A stretch of DNA of 64,000 bases from Tepidisphaera sp. (GTDB lineage: Bacteria; Planctomycetota; Phycisphaerae; Phycisphaerales; UBA1924). This document shows, piece by piece, positions 52,505 to 60,683 of this stretch. Position 1 is the stretch's first letter. Every line of letters begins with the position of its first letter. The position numbers were made by a program, and so were the translations under genes. The stretch covers positions 372,001 to 436,000 of the forward strand of contig WGNV01000002.1 of NCBI GenBank assembly GCA_016124375.1, in the 5' to 3' direction. The notes under the pieces were generated by a model. The model did no database searches. It was not told the DNA's origin and saw nothing but the letters and a program-made list of their open reading frames with translations.

Positions 52505-53749
52505 TCAGATCTTCCGCCGATACTTGATGCTGAACATGCTCATCACAAAGCTCATCAGCACCGTCTGCGCTCCAAGCGCCACCAGAGTGCTGCCGATGAT
52601 CATGTACCGCAGCGTCACGCTCGGGTCGTGGATCGGCCCCAGCCCGCCCCGCGCCCACTGCACCGTCGGCACGCCCAGCAGCAGCAGCCCCGCCAGCAGG
52701 CCCAGCCCGCCCGCGATGAGCCCACGCTCCAGCGTGAAGATGCCGTGCGCCTTCTCCAGCACTTCCGGCACCGGCCCGACCTCTTCCGCCAGCGTGTACA
52801 GCCGCATCGCCGCCGCCGTCACCGCGAACTGATATCCGACCACCAGCATCAGGCTCGCGGCCACCAGCGTGTGCAGATCCAGCCCGACGCCCGAGATCGT
52901 CACCGGCCCCGCCGCCACCAGCGCCATCAGCACCAGGCCCAGCACCGCCAGCGTCAGCCCCGGCACCAGCAGCGTCCACCTCGGGCTCATCACCAGCATG
53001 AACCGCAGGTGCCGCCAGCCGTCGCGCCAACTCCGAAGATGGGGCGGCCTGCCCCGCTGATCCTTGTGCAGCGTGATCGGCACCTCCGCGAACTTCATCC
53101 CCTTCAACTGGCTCTTGATCACCAGCTCGCTGGCGAACTCCATCCCCAGCGTGCGGATGTCCATCCGCTGAAACGCTTCCTTGCTGAACGCCCGCAGCCC
53201 GCAGTGAAAATCCCCCACCGGGCAGCCGAACAGAAACTTCCCGATGAAGCTCAGCACCGGGTTGCCCAGGTACCGGTGCAAAGGCGGCATCGCCCCCGGA
53301 TCAATCCCGCCCTGGAAGCGATTGCCCATCACGATGTCCGCCCCTTCGCGGAGGCGAGTCACAAACTTCATCCCTTCCCCGAAGTCGTACGACATGTCGC
53401 TGTCGCCCATGATGACGTACTTGCCGCGGGCCGCGACGATTCCGCCCGCCAGCGCGCTGCCATACCCCTTCACCTTGATGTCTACGACCCTCGCCCCCAG
53501 CGACCGGGCGATCTCCTGCGAGCCGTCGGTCGATCCGTTATCCGCGATGACGACCTCCGCCGAAAGGTTGTTCTGCGTGATGCAGGCCTGCGCCGCCTTG
53601 ATGCACCCTGCCAGGCTGTTCGCCTCGTTGAGGCAGGGCATCAGAAACGTCACCTCGCATTCGCCCAACTCCGACCCCATCGGATGGGTATCCACGATCG
53701 GCATCGTGGGCGACAACGCGGCTCGCTCAGCGACGGGCGTTTGGCTCAT
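52505..53749 (-). CDS. Family 2 glycosyltransferase with C-terminal membrane helices
   Basis: 414 aa. The GT-A domain has VTFLMPCLNEANSLAGC, VVIADNGSTDGS, the metal-binding DSD in VIMGDSDMSYDF and RFQGGIDPGAMPPLHRYLGNPVLS. Four hydrophobic helices follow (LTLAVLGLVLMALVAAG to YMIIGSTLVALGAQTVLMSF), as in dolichol- or undecaprenyl-phosphate sugar transferases. It could charge the lipid carrier used by the GT-C-like protein. First gene of the cluster. Confidence 0.88.
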   Translation of the reverse strand: MSQTPVAERAALSPTMPIVDTHPMGSELGECEVTFLMPCLNEANSLAGCIKAAQACITQNNLSAEVVIADNGSTDGSQEIARSLGARVVDIKVKGYGSALAGGIVAARGKYVIMGDSDMSYDFGEGMKFVTRLREGADIVMGNRFQGGIDPGAMPPLHRYLGNPVLSFIGKFLFGCPVGDFHCGLRAFSKEAFQRMDIRTLGMEFASELVIKSQLKGMKFAEVPITLHKDQRGRPPHLRSWRDGWRHLRFMLVMSPRWTLLVPGLTLAVLGLVLMALVAAGPVTISGVGLDLHTLVAASLMLVVGYQFAVTAAAMRLYTLAEEVGPVPEVLEKAHGIFTLERGLIAGGLGLLAGLLLLGVPTVQWARGGLGPIHDPSVTLRYMIIGSTLVALGAQTVLMSFVMSMFSIKYRRKI

Positions 53750-53794
53750 GTTCGTTCGTCTCCAATCCCCGGGCCAGCGCGGCTCTCAGGACCA

Positions 53795-55153
53795 TCATTC
53801 TTGCGCCCTCCCGCCCCCAAGCAACCCAGAGTGTCCCGACAACTTCACCCCAACCACGATGTGATTCACATTCGTCCCCGTCGGCCCAGTCTTCACCAGC
53901 CCCCCCACTCGCCCCAACGCCGCGTGACTGTCGTGGTCGCGCAGCGCCTCCTCCGCGTGACACCCGGCCTGGGCCAACTCCATCTGCGTCCGGCTCGACA
54001 CCTCCGCCCCCGCCGCGTCCGTCGGCCCATCTACTCCATCGGTCGAGAACGCCATGGCGTGGCACCCGTCAAAACCCGCGCTGTGCGCAGCCCACGCCAG
54101 CGCCAGCTCCTGGCTCGGGCCTCCCTTACCCCCCGCCCCCCGCGCCTCCACCACCCATTCGCCCCCCACCACCCACGCCCGATCCCCCTCCCCCGCCCCA
54201 TCGCGGCTCATGTCGTGCGCCAGTGAGATGCCCACCTCCGCCGCCGCCCCCTCCACCCGCCGCCTGGTCTGCACCACCTTCACCCCCGCGCTCTCCAGCG
54301 CCGCGCACGCCGCATCCACCGCGGCATCATTCCCCGCCACCACCTCGTGCTCGATGCGCCCCGCCCCCACCTCGCGCGCGTGCTTGGGCGTCTCGGGCAC
54401 GTCCCCCCTCGCGCCGGCCTCCAGGTGCCGCGTGATCGACGCCGACACATCCCTCAGCCCATAGCGTGTCAGCGTCTCCAGCGCCTCGCGGTACGTACTT
54501 TGGTCCGGCGCGAACGGCCCCGACGCGATCACATCCAACCGGTCCCCAATCACATCCGACAACACGTACACCCTTGCCGAGCACGCACACCCCTGTCCCA
54601 GCCGCCCGCCTTTGAGCTGCTCGACATGCTTGCGCACCGCGTTGAGTTCCCGAATGTCCGCCCCGCTGGCCTGCAGCGCCTTCGTGAGCGCCACCAGTTC
54701 CTCCAGCGGCACACCCTCCACCGGCAGCGTCAAGTACGCCGAGCCCCCGCCGCTGACGCACGACACCAGCGTCTCGGTCGCGGGGATCTGCGCCACCCAC
54801 GCCGCTACCCGCTTTGCCGCTTCCACATTCCGCGCCGTCGGCAACGGATGGTCGCATCCGAACAGCTCGAACCCGTCGCCCCCATCCCCTTTCAGCTCCA
54901 GCACCTCGGGCGCGCCCGTCATCGCGTGCGGGCACAGCACCAGGGTCCGCTTCGGGGGCGACCCGTCCGCGTTCAAGCCATCCATCGCCCCCCGCCCCAT
55001 CGCAAGCGCGGCCTTGCCCACGCACAGCAGGTGCGACGGCGTCACCACCGGCCGCCAGGCCCGCGACACCGCCTGCCGCGGGTCCGCGGCTTCCAGCACC
55101 GCCCGCCTCACCTCCTCAAACAACTTCGCAACTTCATCCTCGCCACGCACCAT
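53795..55153 (-). CDS. Glycerate 2-kinase (GckA/MOFRL family)
   Basis: 452 aa. The N-terminal DUF4147 domain (VVTPSHLLCVGKAALAMGRGAM, LPTARNVEAAKRV, CVSGGGSAYLTLPVEGV, ELNAVRKHVEQLKGGRL, LSDVIGDRLDVIASGPF) is followed by the MOFRL domain (SQELALAWAA, FSTDGVDGPTDAAGAEV, NVNHIVVGV). The enzyme phosphorylates D-glycerate in the glycerate/serine pathway. It stands next to the GT2 gene without overlap. The phosphoglycerate mutase at 17043 acts on its products. Confidence 0.9.
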   Translation of the reverse strand: MVRGEDEVAKLFEEVRRAVLEAADPRQAVSRAWRPVVTPSHLLCVGKAALAMGRGAMDGLNADGSPPKRTLVLCPHAMTGAPEVLELKGDGGDGFELFGCDHPLPTARNVEAAKRVAAWVAQIPATETLVSCVSGGGSAYLTLPVEGVPLEELVALTKALQASGADIRELNAVRKHVEQLKGGRLGQGCACSARVYVLSDVIGDRLDVIASGPFAPDQSTYREALETLTRYGLRDVSASITRHLEAGARGDVPETPKHAREVGAGRIEHEVVAGNDAAVDAACAALESAGVKVVQTRRRVEGAAAEVGISLAHDMSRDGAGEGDRAWVVGGEWVVEARGAGGKGGPSQELALAWAAHSAGFDGCHAMAFSTDGVDGPTDAAGAEVSSRTQMELAQAGCHAEEALRDHDSHAALGRVGGLVKTGPTGTNVNHIVVGVKLSGHSGLLGGGRAQE

Positions 55154-55249
55154 GCCGCCCAGTATCCGTCATCCCATCCACACCCGCAATCGCACGCCCA
55201 TTCTCCAAACAAGATCTGGTAACATCTCCCGACACTCGGAGCACCACCC

Positions 55250-55576
55250 ATGAGCCAGTTTCCTCCCAACGTCACCCGCGACCCCTCGCCCTACAGCAAC
55301 CTCCGCCCCCATCGCGGCACCCTCATTCTCGTCTTCGGCATCCTCGGCCTGGTCATGTGTTTCGCGTTCGGCGTCGCCGCGTGGATCATGGGCAGCAGCG
55401 ACCTGCGCGAGATGAACGCCGGCAGCATGGACCCCTCGGGGCGCGAGATGACCAACGCCGGCAAGATCCTCGGCATCATCTCGGTTTGCCTGCAGGGGCT
55501 CGGCCTCCTCATCGCCATCGCAGTTTTCGCGATGGGCATCATCGGCGCCGCCGCCGCCGCGGGCAGCCACCCCTGA
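55250..55576 (+). CDS. DUF4190-type small membrane protein
   Basis: 108 aa with two hydrophobic helices (LILVFGILGLVMCFAFGVAAWIMG and GLGLLIAIAVFAMGIIGAAAAAG) separated by a loop ending NAGKILGIIS. This matches the DUF4190 pattern. The function is not known. It converges with the GNAT gene. Confidence 0.75.
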   Translation: MSQFPPNVTRDPSPYSNLRPHRGTLILVFGILGLVMCFAFGVAAWIMGSSDLREMNAGSMDPSGREMTNAGKILGIISVCLQGLGLLIAIAVFAMGIIGAAAAAGSHP

Positions 55577-55583
55577 CCTGCGC

Positions 55584-56039
55584 TCACACGCCCGGCGCAT
55601 CCAGATCCACCACCATCACCCGGTGCGGGCCAAGCCCGGGGGGCGTGAACTCCTCGCTCACCACCCTCAGCCCATACCGCTCATAAAACCCCAGCACGGG
55701 CGTGCGGGCGTTGCACCACAACAGCCCGCCGCCGCTGTCTCGCGCGTGCGACAGGCACGCGTCCAGAATCAGCCCCCCCAGCCCGCACCCTCGCCCCGCG
55801 TCCGCCGTCGCCATGCCGCGCAGTTGCCATTGCCGCCGCGCGGCTTCGAACATCGCGTTCGCCTTCAAGTACACCGACGCCACCCCGAGCAGTTCCTCAC
55901 CCACGAACCCGCCGAAGTGCGCCGTCGTCTCGTCGAAATCACCCGGGAAGTTCATCTCCGCCACAGTCTGTTGTGGCCGCAAGATCCGCTGCCGCAGCGC
56001 CCACGTCCGCTCCGCCTCGACCCGCCTCACCGACAGCAT
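55584..56039 (-). CDS. GNAT-family N-acetyltransferase
   Basis: 151 aa. The acetyl-CoA motif is GRGCGLGGLILDACLSHARDSG, preceded by QLRGMAT, and motif B is RTPVLGFYERYGLRVVSEEF. The family transfers acetyl groups to amines; the substrate is unknown. Confidence 0.85.
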   Translation of the reverse strand: MLSVRRVEAERTWALRQRILRPQQTVAEMNFPGDFDETTAHFGGFVGEELLGVASVYLKANAMFEAARRQWQLRGMATADAGRGCGLGGLILDACLSHARDSGGGLLWCNARTPVLGFYERYGLRVVSEEFTPPGLGPHRVMVVDLDAPGV

Positions 56040-56080
56040 CGCGCCCCCGCTCTCTCGCCCAGGCGTCGCTCGACCACTTC

Positions 56081-57133
56081 CTATTCCCCGACCGCGGCAC
56101 TAAACGCCCGGATCGCCGCATCGATTCCGTCCTGATTCACGTCCAGGTGCGTCACCGCGCGGATCCGATGCTCGCCGGTTGCCAGCACCAGCACGCCCTG
56201 CGCCGCCACCCGCTCGCACAGCGCCGCCGCGCTCAGGCGCAGCGTGGGCGACACGTCGAAGTACACGATGTTCGTCTCCACCCCGTGGGCAGCCTGCTCC
56301 GGATCGATCGTCAAACCCTTGATCTTGCCTAGCCCCGCCGCCAGGCGCCGGGCGTGCTCATGATCCTGCGCCAGCCGCGACACATGGTGCTCCATCGCAA
56401 ATCGTGCGGCCGCCGCCAGCAGCCCGCTCTGTCGCATCCCGCCCCCGAACATCTTTCGGAACCGCCGCGCCCGCCGGATCGTCTCGCCATCCCCCGCCAG
56501 CGCCGACCCCACCGGCGCCCCCAGCCCCTTCGAGAAGCAGCACGACACCGTGTCAAACAGCGCCCCGTAGCGCGACATCGCCACCCCGCTCGCGACGTGC
56601 GCGTTCCACAGCCGCGCCCCATCGAGGTGCAGCCTCAGCCCGCGCGACCGCGCCGCGTGCGAAAGCTCCTCCAGCACCCCGATCGGCCACACCGCCCCGC
56701 CCCCGCGGTTCTGCGTGTTCTCCGCCACCACCAGTTTCGTCACGGGAAAGTGATCGTTCACCGAGCGGACCGCCTGCAGCGCATCCTGCGGCGCAAACAT
56801 CCCCCTCGCTCCCCGTAGCACCCGCACCAGGCACCCTGAGAGCGCCGCCGGCGCCCCGCCCTCGTACAGCACGATGTGGCTGTCCTCGTGCGCGATGATC
56901 TCATCGCCCGGCTCGGTCTGCGCCCGGATCGCCGTCTGGTTTGCCATCGTTCCGCTGGGCATGAAGCACGCCGCGGGCTTGCCCATGAGGGCCGCGAACC
57001 GCTCCTCCAGGTCTCGCACCGTCGGGTCATCCCCCAGCACGTCGTCGCCCAGCGGGGCGGCCATCATCGCCTCGCGCATCGAGGGCGTGGGCCGGGTCAC
57101 CGTGTCGCTCCGCAGATCAACAACCTGTGTCAT
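56081..57133 (-). CDS. ltaE: Low-specificity L-threonine aldolase
   Basis: 350 aa from the ATG at 57133 ([16 protein letters not shown], the usual family start). PLP-enzyme features: [28 protein letters not shown], and the Schiff-base lysine in [14 protein letters not shown]. It cleaves threonine to glycine and acetaldehyde. The frame also reads upstream to 57178, which is not favoured. Confidence 0.9.
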   Translation of the reverse strand: MTQVVDLRSDTVTRPTPSMREAMMAAPLGDDVLGDDPTVRDLEERFAALMGKPAACFMPSGTMANQTAIRAQTEPGDEIIAHEDSHIVLYEGGAPAALSGCLVRVLRGARGMFAPQDALQAVRSVNDHFPVTKLVVAENTQNRGGGAVWPIGVLEELSHAARSRGLRLHLDGARLWNAHVASGVAMSRYGALFDTVSCCFSKGLGAPVGSALAGDGETIRRARRFRKMFGGGMRQSGLLAAAARFAMEHHVSRLAQDHEHARRLAAGLGKIKGLTIDPEQAAHGVETNIVYFDVSPTLRLSAAALCERVAAQGVLVLATGEHRIRAVTHLDVNQDGIDAAIRAFSAAVGE

Positions 57134-57184
57134 GCCCGGACGATAGCGAGCCTGCCCAGCCGGCAGGACGCCAGCCAACGTGCC

Positions 57185-58861
57185 TCAGGGCGACCCCCGC
57201 ATCAGCCGCCGCATCCGACGCATCATCTCATCCTGGCGCTTCTGCATATCCCGAAAGATCGGGTCGTTCATGCCTCCGAACGGATCCTGATAGCGCTCCA
57301 CCGGCACATCCGGGATCACGATCTCATCGTTGTAGTACTTCTTCTGATCGCTATTGCCCAGCGCCACCGTCGCGCGTGGCCGGAGGATGATGTCCGCCGT
57401 CGAAGCGTCAAATCCCGGCGCCTTTCCGCTCACCGTTTTGTCGTCCCCGCCGCTCGAGGTCGACCTGACCTGCCGCCCGTTGATGATGATCATCGGCGAA
57501 AAGCTGCTTCGGATGTTCGTGCCAGTCGGCTTGGACTTGTCCGGCTCGCTGCTCAGCTCGCCGATCTTCCACTCCCGCGTGCCGCTCCTCAGGATCACAT
57601 CGCACGCCAGGGGCACGTTCAAGTCCTTCACGTCCTGCAGCGGGAACGACACTTCCGCCCTGGTCTGCGATCCATCTCCCCCGTCCGGCTCTGCGATGAT
57701 CGCCCCGGGGCGCAATCTCTTGGCAAACTGCTTGGTCAGTTCCGCATCCGGCGCGACCGCTTCCACCAGCTCGTCCACCGGCGCGATCGTCACCTTGGTC
57801 TTCAGCGTCAGGGGCGTCCCCTGCCCGCCGGGCGCCGGAAATCCAAACGCCACCCGCCCCGTATTCACATCGCGTTCCAAATCCAACTCGATCGTGTGCT
57901 CGCCGGGCGAGAGATCCCCGGGCAGCGACACCACCGCGTCCACCCCCTGCGTGCCCGCGCCGAACACGTTCAGCGGCACCCTCGACCCCGCCGCATTCAC
58001 CTGCCCCAGCAGCCCCGAGTCACCGTCGCCTCCATCCGGCTGCACCGGTACGCCGTTGATCGTCATTTGAATCATCCCACGCCCCGACCACCCGCCCAGC
58101 AAGCCCCCCGCGCTCTCCCCGGGCTTGGCCTCCACCTTCTTCCCATCCACCTTCGCCCCCACCAGCGTCAGCGTGTGAACAAACAAATCCCCCGAGCCCA
58201 CCCGGGCCTGATCCAGCGCGATCGTCACCGGCAGCCTCGTCCCCGCCGCCGTCTTCGCCCGCGTTTCGAGCTTCAGCAGCGCCGAGTTCTCCTCAAACCG
58301 CTCGTCCGCGGCCTTCGCCAGCGTGCCGTCAAGTTTGGCGTTGCCGATGAAGTTCCCCCACGCCTCCGACCACGGCGCCGCCGCATCCGCCTGCATCGCC
58401 AGCGCCGTCTCGATCGCGCGGCTGTACTGCGACGCGCTCAAGCCCTTCTTCTGGGCCCGCCGCGTCAGCTCGTCCGCGATCTTCCCGGCGCTGGCGGGCG
58501 TCCCGTGCTTGGCCTCCCACAGCAGCACACCCACAGGCATGTACGCGTTCACATCCGCGCCGGTGAGCGCCGCATACCCAACCACGCCGAGCGGGGCCAG
58601 GGGCATCATCGCCAGCACCACCCCGGTCACCACCATCGCCGGGTACCGCCGGCGCACGCCGATGCGGATCGAGTTATCCCGCTTCAGCCCCGCCCCGCAC
58701 TCCGGACACGTCACCGACTCCGGATACACGCCCTCCAAATCAAACCCGCACTGACGGCACACCGGGTGGTCGTTCAGCCGCCGCCCGCGCCGCCCCGCCC
58801 AGATGAGCAGCAGCCCGCCCACCAACGCAACACCCAAAATGGCCAGAAAAATCGGAGGCAT
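57185..58861 (-). CDS. Membrane protein with N-terminal zinc ribbon, unknown function
   Basis: 558 aa. One helix (IFLAILGVALVGGLLLIWAG), then a zinc ribbon with two CxxC pairs (CRQC and CPEC) as in many planctomycete membrane proteins, a second hydrophobic segment (AMVVTGVVLAMMPLAPLGVVGYAALTGA), and a long beta-rich soluble part. The tail is rich in Met, Arg and Asp (QKRQDEMMRRMRRLMRG). No enzyme motif recognised. Confidence 0.65.
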   Translation of the reverse strand: MPPIFLAILGVALVGGLLLIWAGRRGRRLNDHPVCRQCGFDLEGVYPESVTCPECGAGLKRDNSIRIGVRRRYPAMVVTGVVLAMMPLAPLGVVGYAALTGADVNAYMPVGVLLWEAKHGTPASAGKIADELTRRAQKKGLSASQYSRAIETALAMQADAAAPWSEAWGNFIGNAKLDGTLAKAADERFEENSALLKLETRAKTAAGTRLPVTIALDQARVGSGDLFVHTLTLVGAKVDGKKVEAKPGESAGGLLGGWSGRGMIQMTINGVPVQPDGGDGDSGLLGQVNAAGSRVPLNVFGAGTQGVDAVVSLPGDLSPGEHTIELDLERDVNTGRVAFGFPAPGGQGTPLTLKTKVTIAPVDELVEAVAPDAELTKQFAKRLRPGAIIAEPDGGDGSQTRAEVSFPLQDVKDLNVPLACDVILRSGTREWKIGELSSEPDKSKPTGTNIRSSFSPMIIINGRQVRSTSSGGDDKTVSGKAPGFDASTADIILRPRATVALGNSDQKKYYNDEIVIPDVPVERYQDPFGGMNDPIFRDMQKRQDEMMRRMRRLMRGSP

Positions 58862-59232
58862 GGTGTTTCAGAATAGCGCCGCCGCGCGCGAGCCCCGCCC
58901 GCGGCTTCCGTTCTCACGCCCTCATCCCTGCATCCAGATGCGCCCCGCGCCCGGTTCCGTCACGCGGAAGTTCGCTCCCGAACACCCGCCCGGGAATCTC
59001 CCCCACGCTGCCATTTTGACCCCCGCGGCACCCACGCCCTTCCGCCCTGACAGCCTCACACGCCCTCACGGCCCAACGCCCGTGCCCCCCCTCGCTGGCA
59101 CGCCACTTGTTTCCCTCCCTACGCACGCGGCTCCACGCCCCCGAACACGTGTTCGTAGGGCTTTTCAGGCGTTATGAGCCGTCGACAAGCACCGAGCGTC
59201 ACATGCGAAACAACTGCACAGGAGGATCACCG
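58862..59232. other. Intergenic region upstream of hsp20
   Basis: 371 nt, C-rich and without a gene in either direction. It contains the palindrome at 59142-59155 and the flanking CCCTACG (59117-59123) and CGTAGGG (59154-59160). No CIRCE element was found. Confidence 0.6.
59142..59155. promoter_or_regulatory. Perfect 14-bp palindrome, candidate operator
   Basis: CGAACACGTGTTCG, 78 nt before the Hsp20 start, where a heat-shock repressor could bind. No regulator is known for it. Confidence 0.4.
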
Positions 59233-59676
59233 ATGAGCATCATGCACAACACCGGCGGCCGCGTTCAAGGCATCCCCATGGCGGCCGTGCTCGACCGCTT
59301 CTTCCAGGACCCCTTCTTCGCCGACACGCCCAACTTCATCAGCCGCGTCGAAGAAGGCTCGCTGCCGCTCGACGTCTCCGAAGACGACCGCAGCGTCATC
59401 GTGCGTGCCTCGCTGCCGGGCTTCAAGCGCGAGGATGTCACCATCGAAGTGCACGAGGGAGTGCTGACCATCAAGGCCCAGCACCGCGAAGAGCGTGAGC
59501 AGAACGGCGAGCGCTACTACCGCAAGGAACGCCGCGAATCTTCCATGAGCCGCCGCGTCGCCCTGCCCAGCACCGTCGCAGAGCACCAGGCCGAGGCCAC
59601 GCTCGCCGACGGCGTCCTCACGCTGCGCCTCCCCAAGAACGAAAAGGCACAACCCCGCAAGATCGCCATCAACTAA
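59233..59676 (+). CDS. Hsp20/alpha-crystallin small heat shock protein
   Basis: 147 aa. AGGAGG lies 7 nt before the ATG, a strong ribosome-binding site. The alpha-crystallin domain runs from about 48 (LPLDVSEDDRSVIVRASLPGFKREDVTIEVHEGVLTIKAQ) to the end with ATLADGVLTLRLPKNEKAQPRKI. It prevents aggregation of unfolded proteins. It ends with a strong terminator. Confidence 0.93.
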   Translation: MSIMHNTGGRVQGIPMAAVLDRFFQDPFFADTPNFISRVEEGSLPLDVSEDDRSVIVRASLPGFKREDVTIEVHEGVLTIKAQHREEREQNGERYYRKERRESSMSRRVALPSTVAEHQAEATLADGVLTLRLPKNEKAQPRKIAIN

Positions 59677-59682
59677 CCGGGT

Positions 59683-59705
59683 GGCCCCTCTCTCCGAGAG
59701 GGGCC
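59683..59705 (+). terminator. Rho-independent terminator after hsp20
   Basis: GGCCCCTCTC and GAGAGGGGCC form a perfect 10-bp stem with a TCC loop, followed by TCTTCCTTTTCTT. It lies 6 nt after the stop codon. Confidence 0.88.
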
Positions 59706-59721
59706 TCTTCCTTTTCTTCGG

Positions 59722-60606
59722 TCACCTCGTCGGCGTCAGGCTCGGCATCGTCGACACGCCGTCGGGCTTGTCGCCCAGCAGCGTGCGTTCCAGCAGCGTG
59801 TGGTCCTTGCGGTCGGTGATCGGCCCCTCGGCGTCACCCCTCAGGAACTGCCGGATCAGCCGATCCTGCACGCTGCGCCCCGCCGCCTCGTCGTGCGAGA
59901 GCTTGCGAAGTTCGTCGTACCACTCCCGCGTCTCGACCTTGATCATCCGTCCCTTGTCCAGCATCGCCATCCGGTCGGCGATCGTAAAAGCACTGTCCAT
60001 CTCGTGCGTCACCACCACGCTGGTCACGCCCAGTTTCCGCGTCAAGTCGAGAATCAACTGGTCGATCTGCGCGCTCGTCACCGGGTCCAGCCCCGCGCTG
60101 GGCTCGTCGTAAAACAAAATCTCCGGGTCCAGCGCCAGCGCCCTGGCCAGCCCCGCCCGCTTCTTCATACCCCCCGAGATCTGCGCCGGGTACTTGTCCG
60201 CGTGCTCCAGCAGCCCCACCAGTTCGAGCTTGATCTTCACCTGGATATCGATGATGTTCGCGTCCAGGTCCGTGTGCTCGCGGATCGGCAGGGCGACATT
60301 CTCATACAGCGTCATCGAGTTGAACAGCGCCCCGGACTGGAACAGGATCCCAAACCTCGTCCGCACCGAGTCCATCGCCTCTTCGCCCATCGAGCAGATC
60401 GACTTTCCGAAAAGCTGAATGTCCCCCGCCTCGGGCGCGAATGACCCGATGATCAGCCGCAGCAGCGTGCTCTTGCCCGAGCCCGAGCCGCCCATGATGA
60501 TCATGGTCTCGCCCCGCTTCACCTGCAGGTTGATCCCGTCCAACACCGCCCGCCCGTCAAACCGCTTCACGACGTCCGTGCACGAGATCACGATGTCCTC
60601 GGCCAT
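59722..60606 (-). CDS. MlaF-like ABC transporter ATPase
   Basis: 294 aa. Walker A GGSGSGKSTLL, Q loop GILFQSGALFNSMTLYENVALPI (the MlaF/Ttg2A pattern), signature QISGGMKKRAGLARALAL and Walker B ILFYDEPSAGLDP. A C-terminal tail (RGDAEGPITDRKDHTLLERTLLGD) extends it. It would pair with a MlaE permease such as the one 37 kb away at 22681-23538. Confidence 0.88.
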   Translation of the reverse strand: MAEDIVISCTDVVKRFDGRAVLDGINLQVKRGETMIIMGGSGSGKSTLLRLIIGSFAPEAGDIQLFGKSICSMGEEAMDSVRTRFGILFQSGALFNSMTLYENVALPIREHTDLDANIIDIQVKIKLELVGLLEHADKYPAQISGGMKKRAGLARALALDPEILFYDEPSAGLDPVTSAQIDQLILDLTRKLGVTSVVVTHEMDSAFTIADRMAMLDKGRMIKVETREWYDELRKLSHDEAAGRSVQDRLIRQFLRGDAEGPITDRKDHTLLERTLLGDKPDGVSTMPSLTPTR

Positions 60607-60683
60607 GCCAGTCCTTCCCGCATTCCGCTCTTCGCGTTCCGCCCGAATCCCTCACACTTTACCTCTTCCCCCTGCGTCCTGCG

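Noticed and set aside
52401-53030. 209-aa frame whose stop overlaps the small membrane protein start
   Set aside because: The overlap looked like a coupled gene, but the frame lies within the GT2 gene on the same strand and has Gly/Ala-rich shadow composition.
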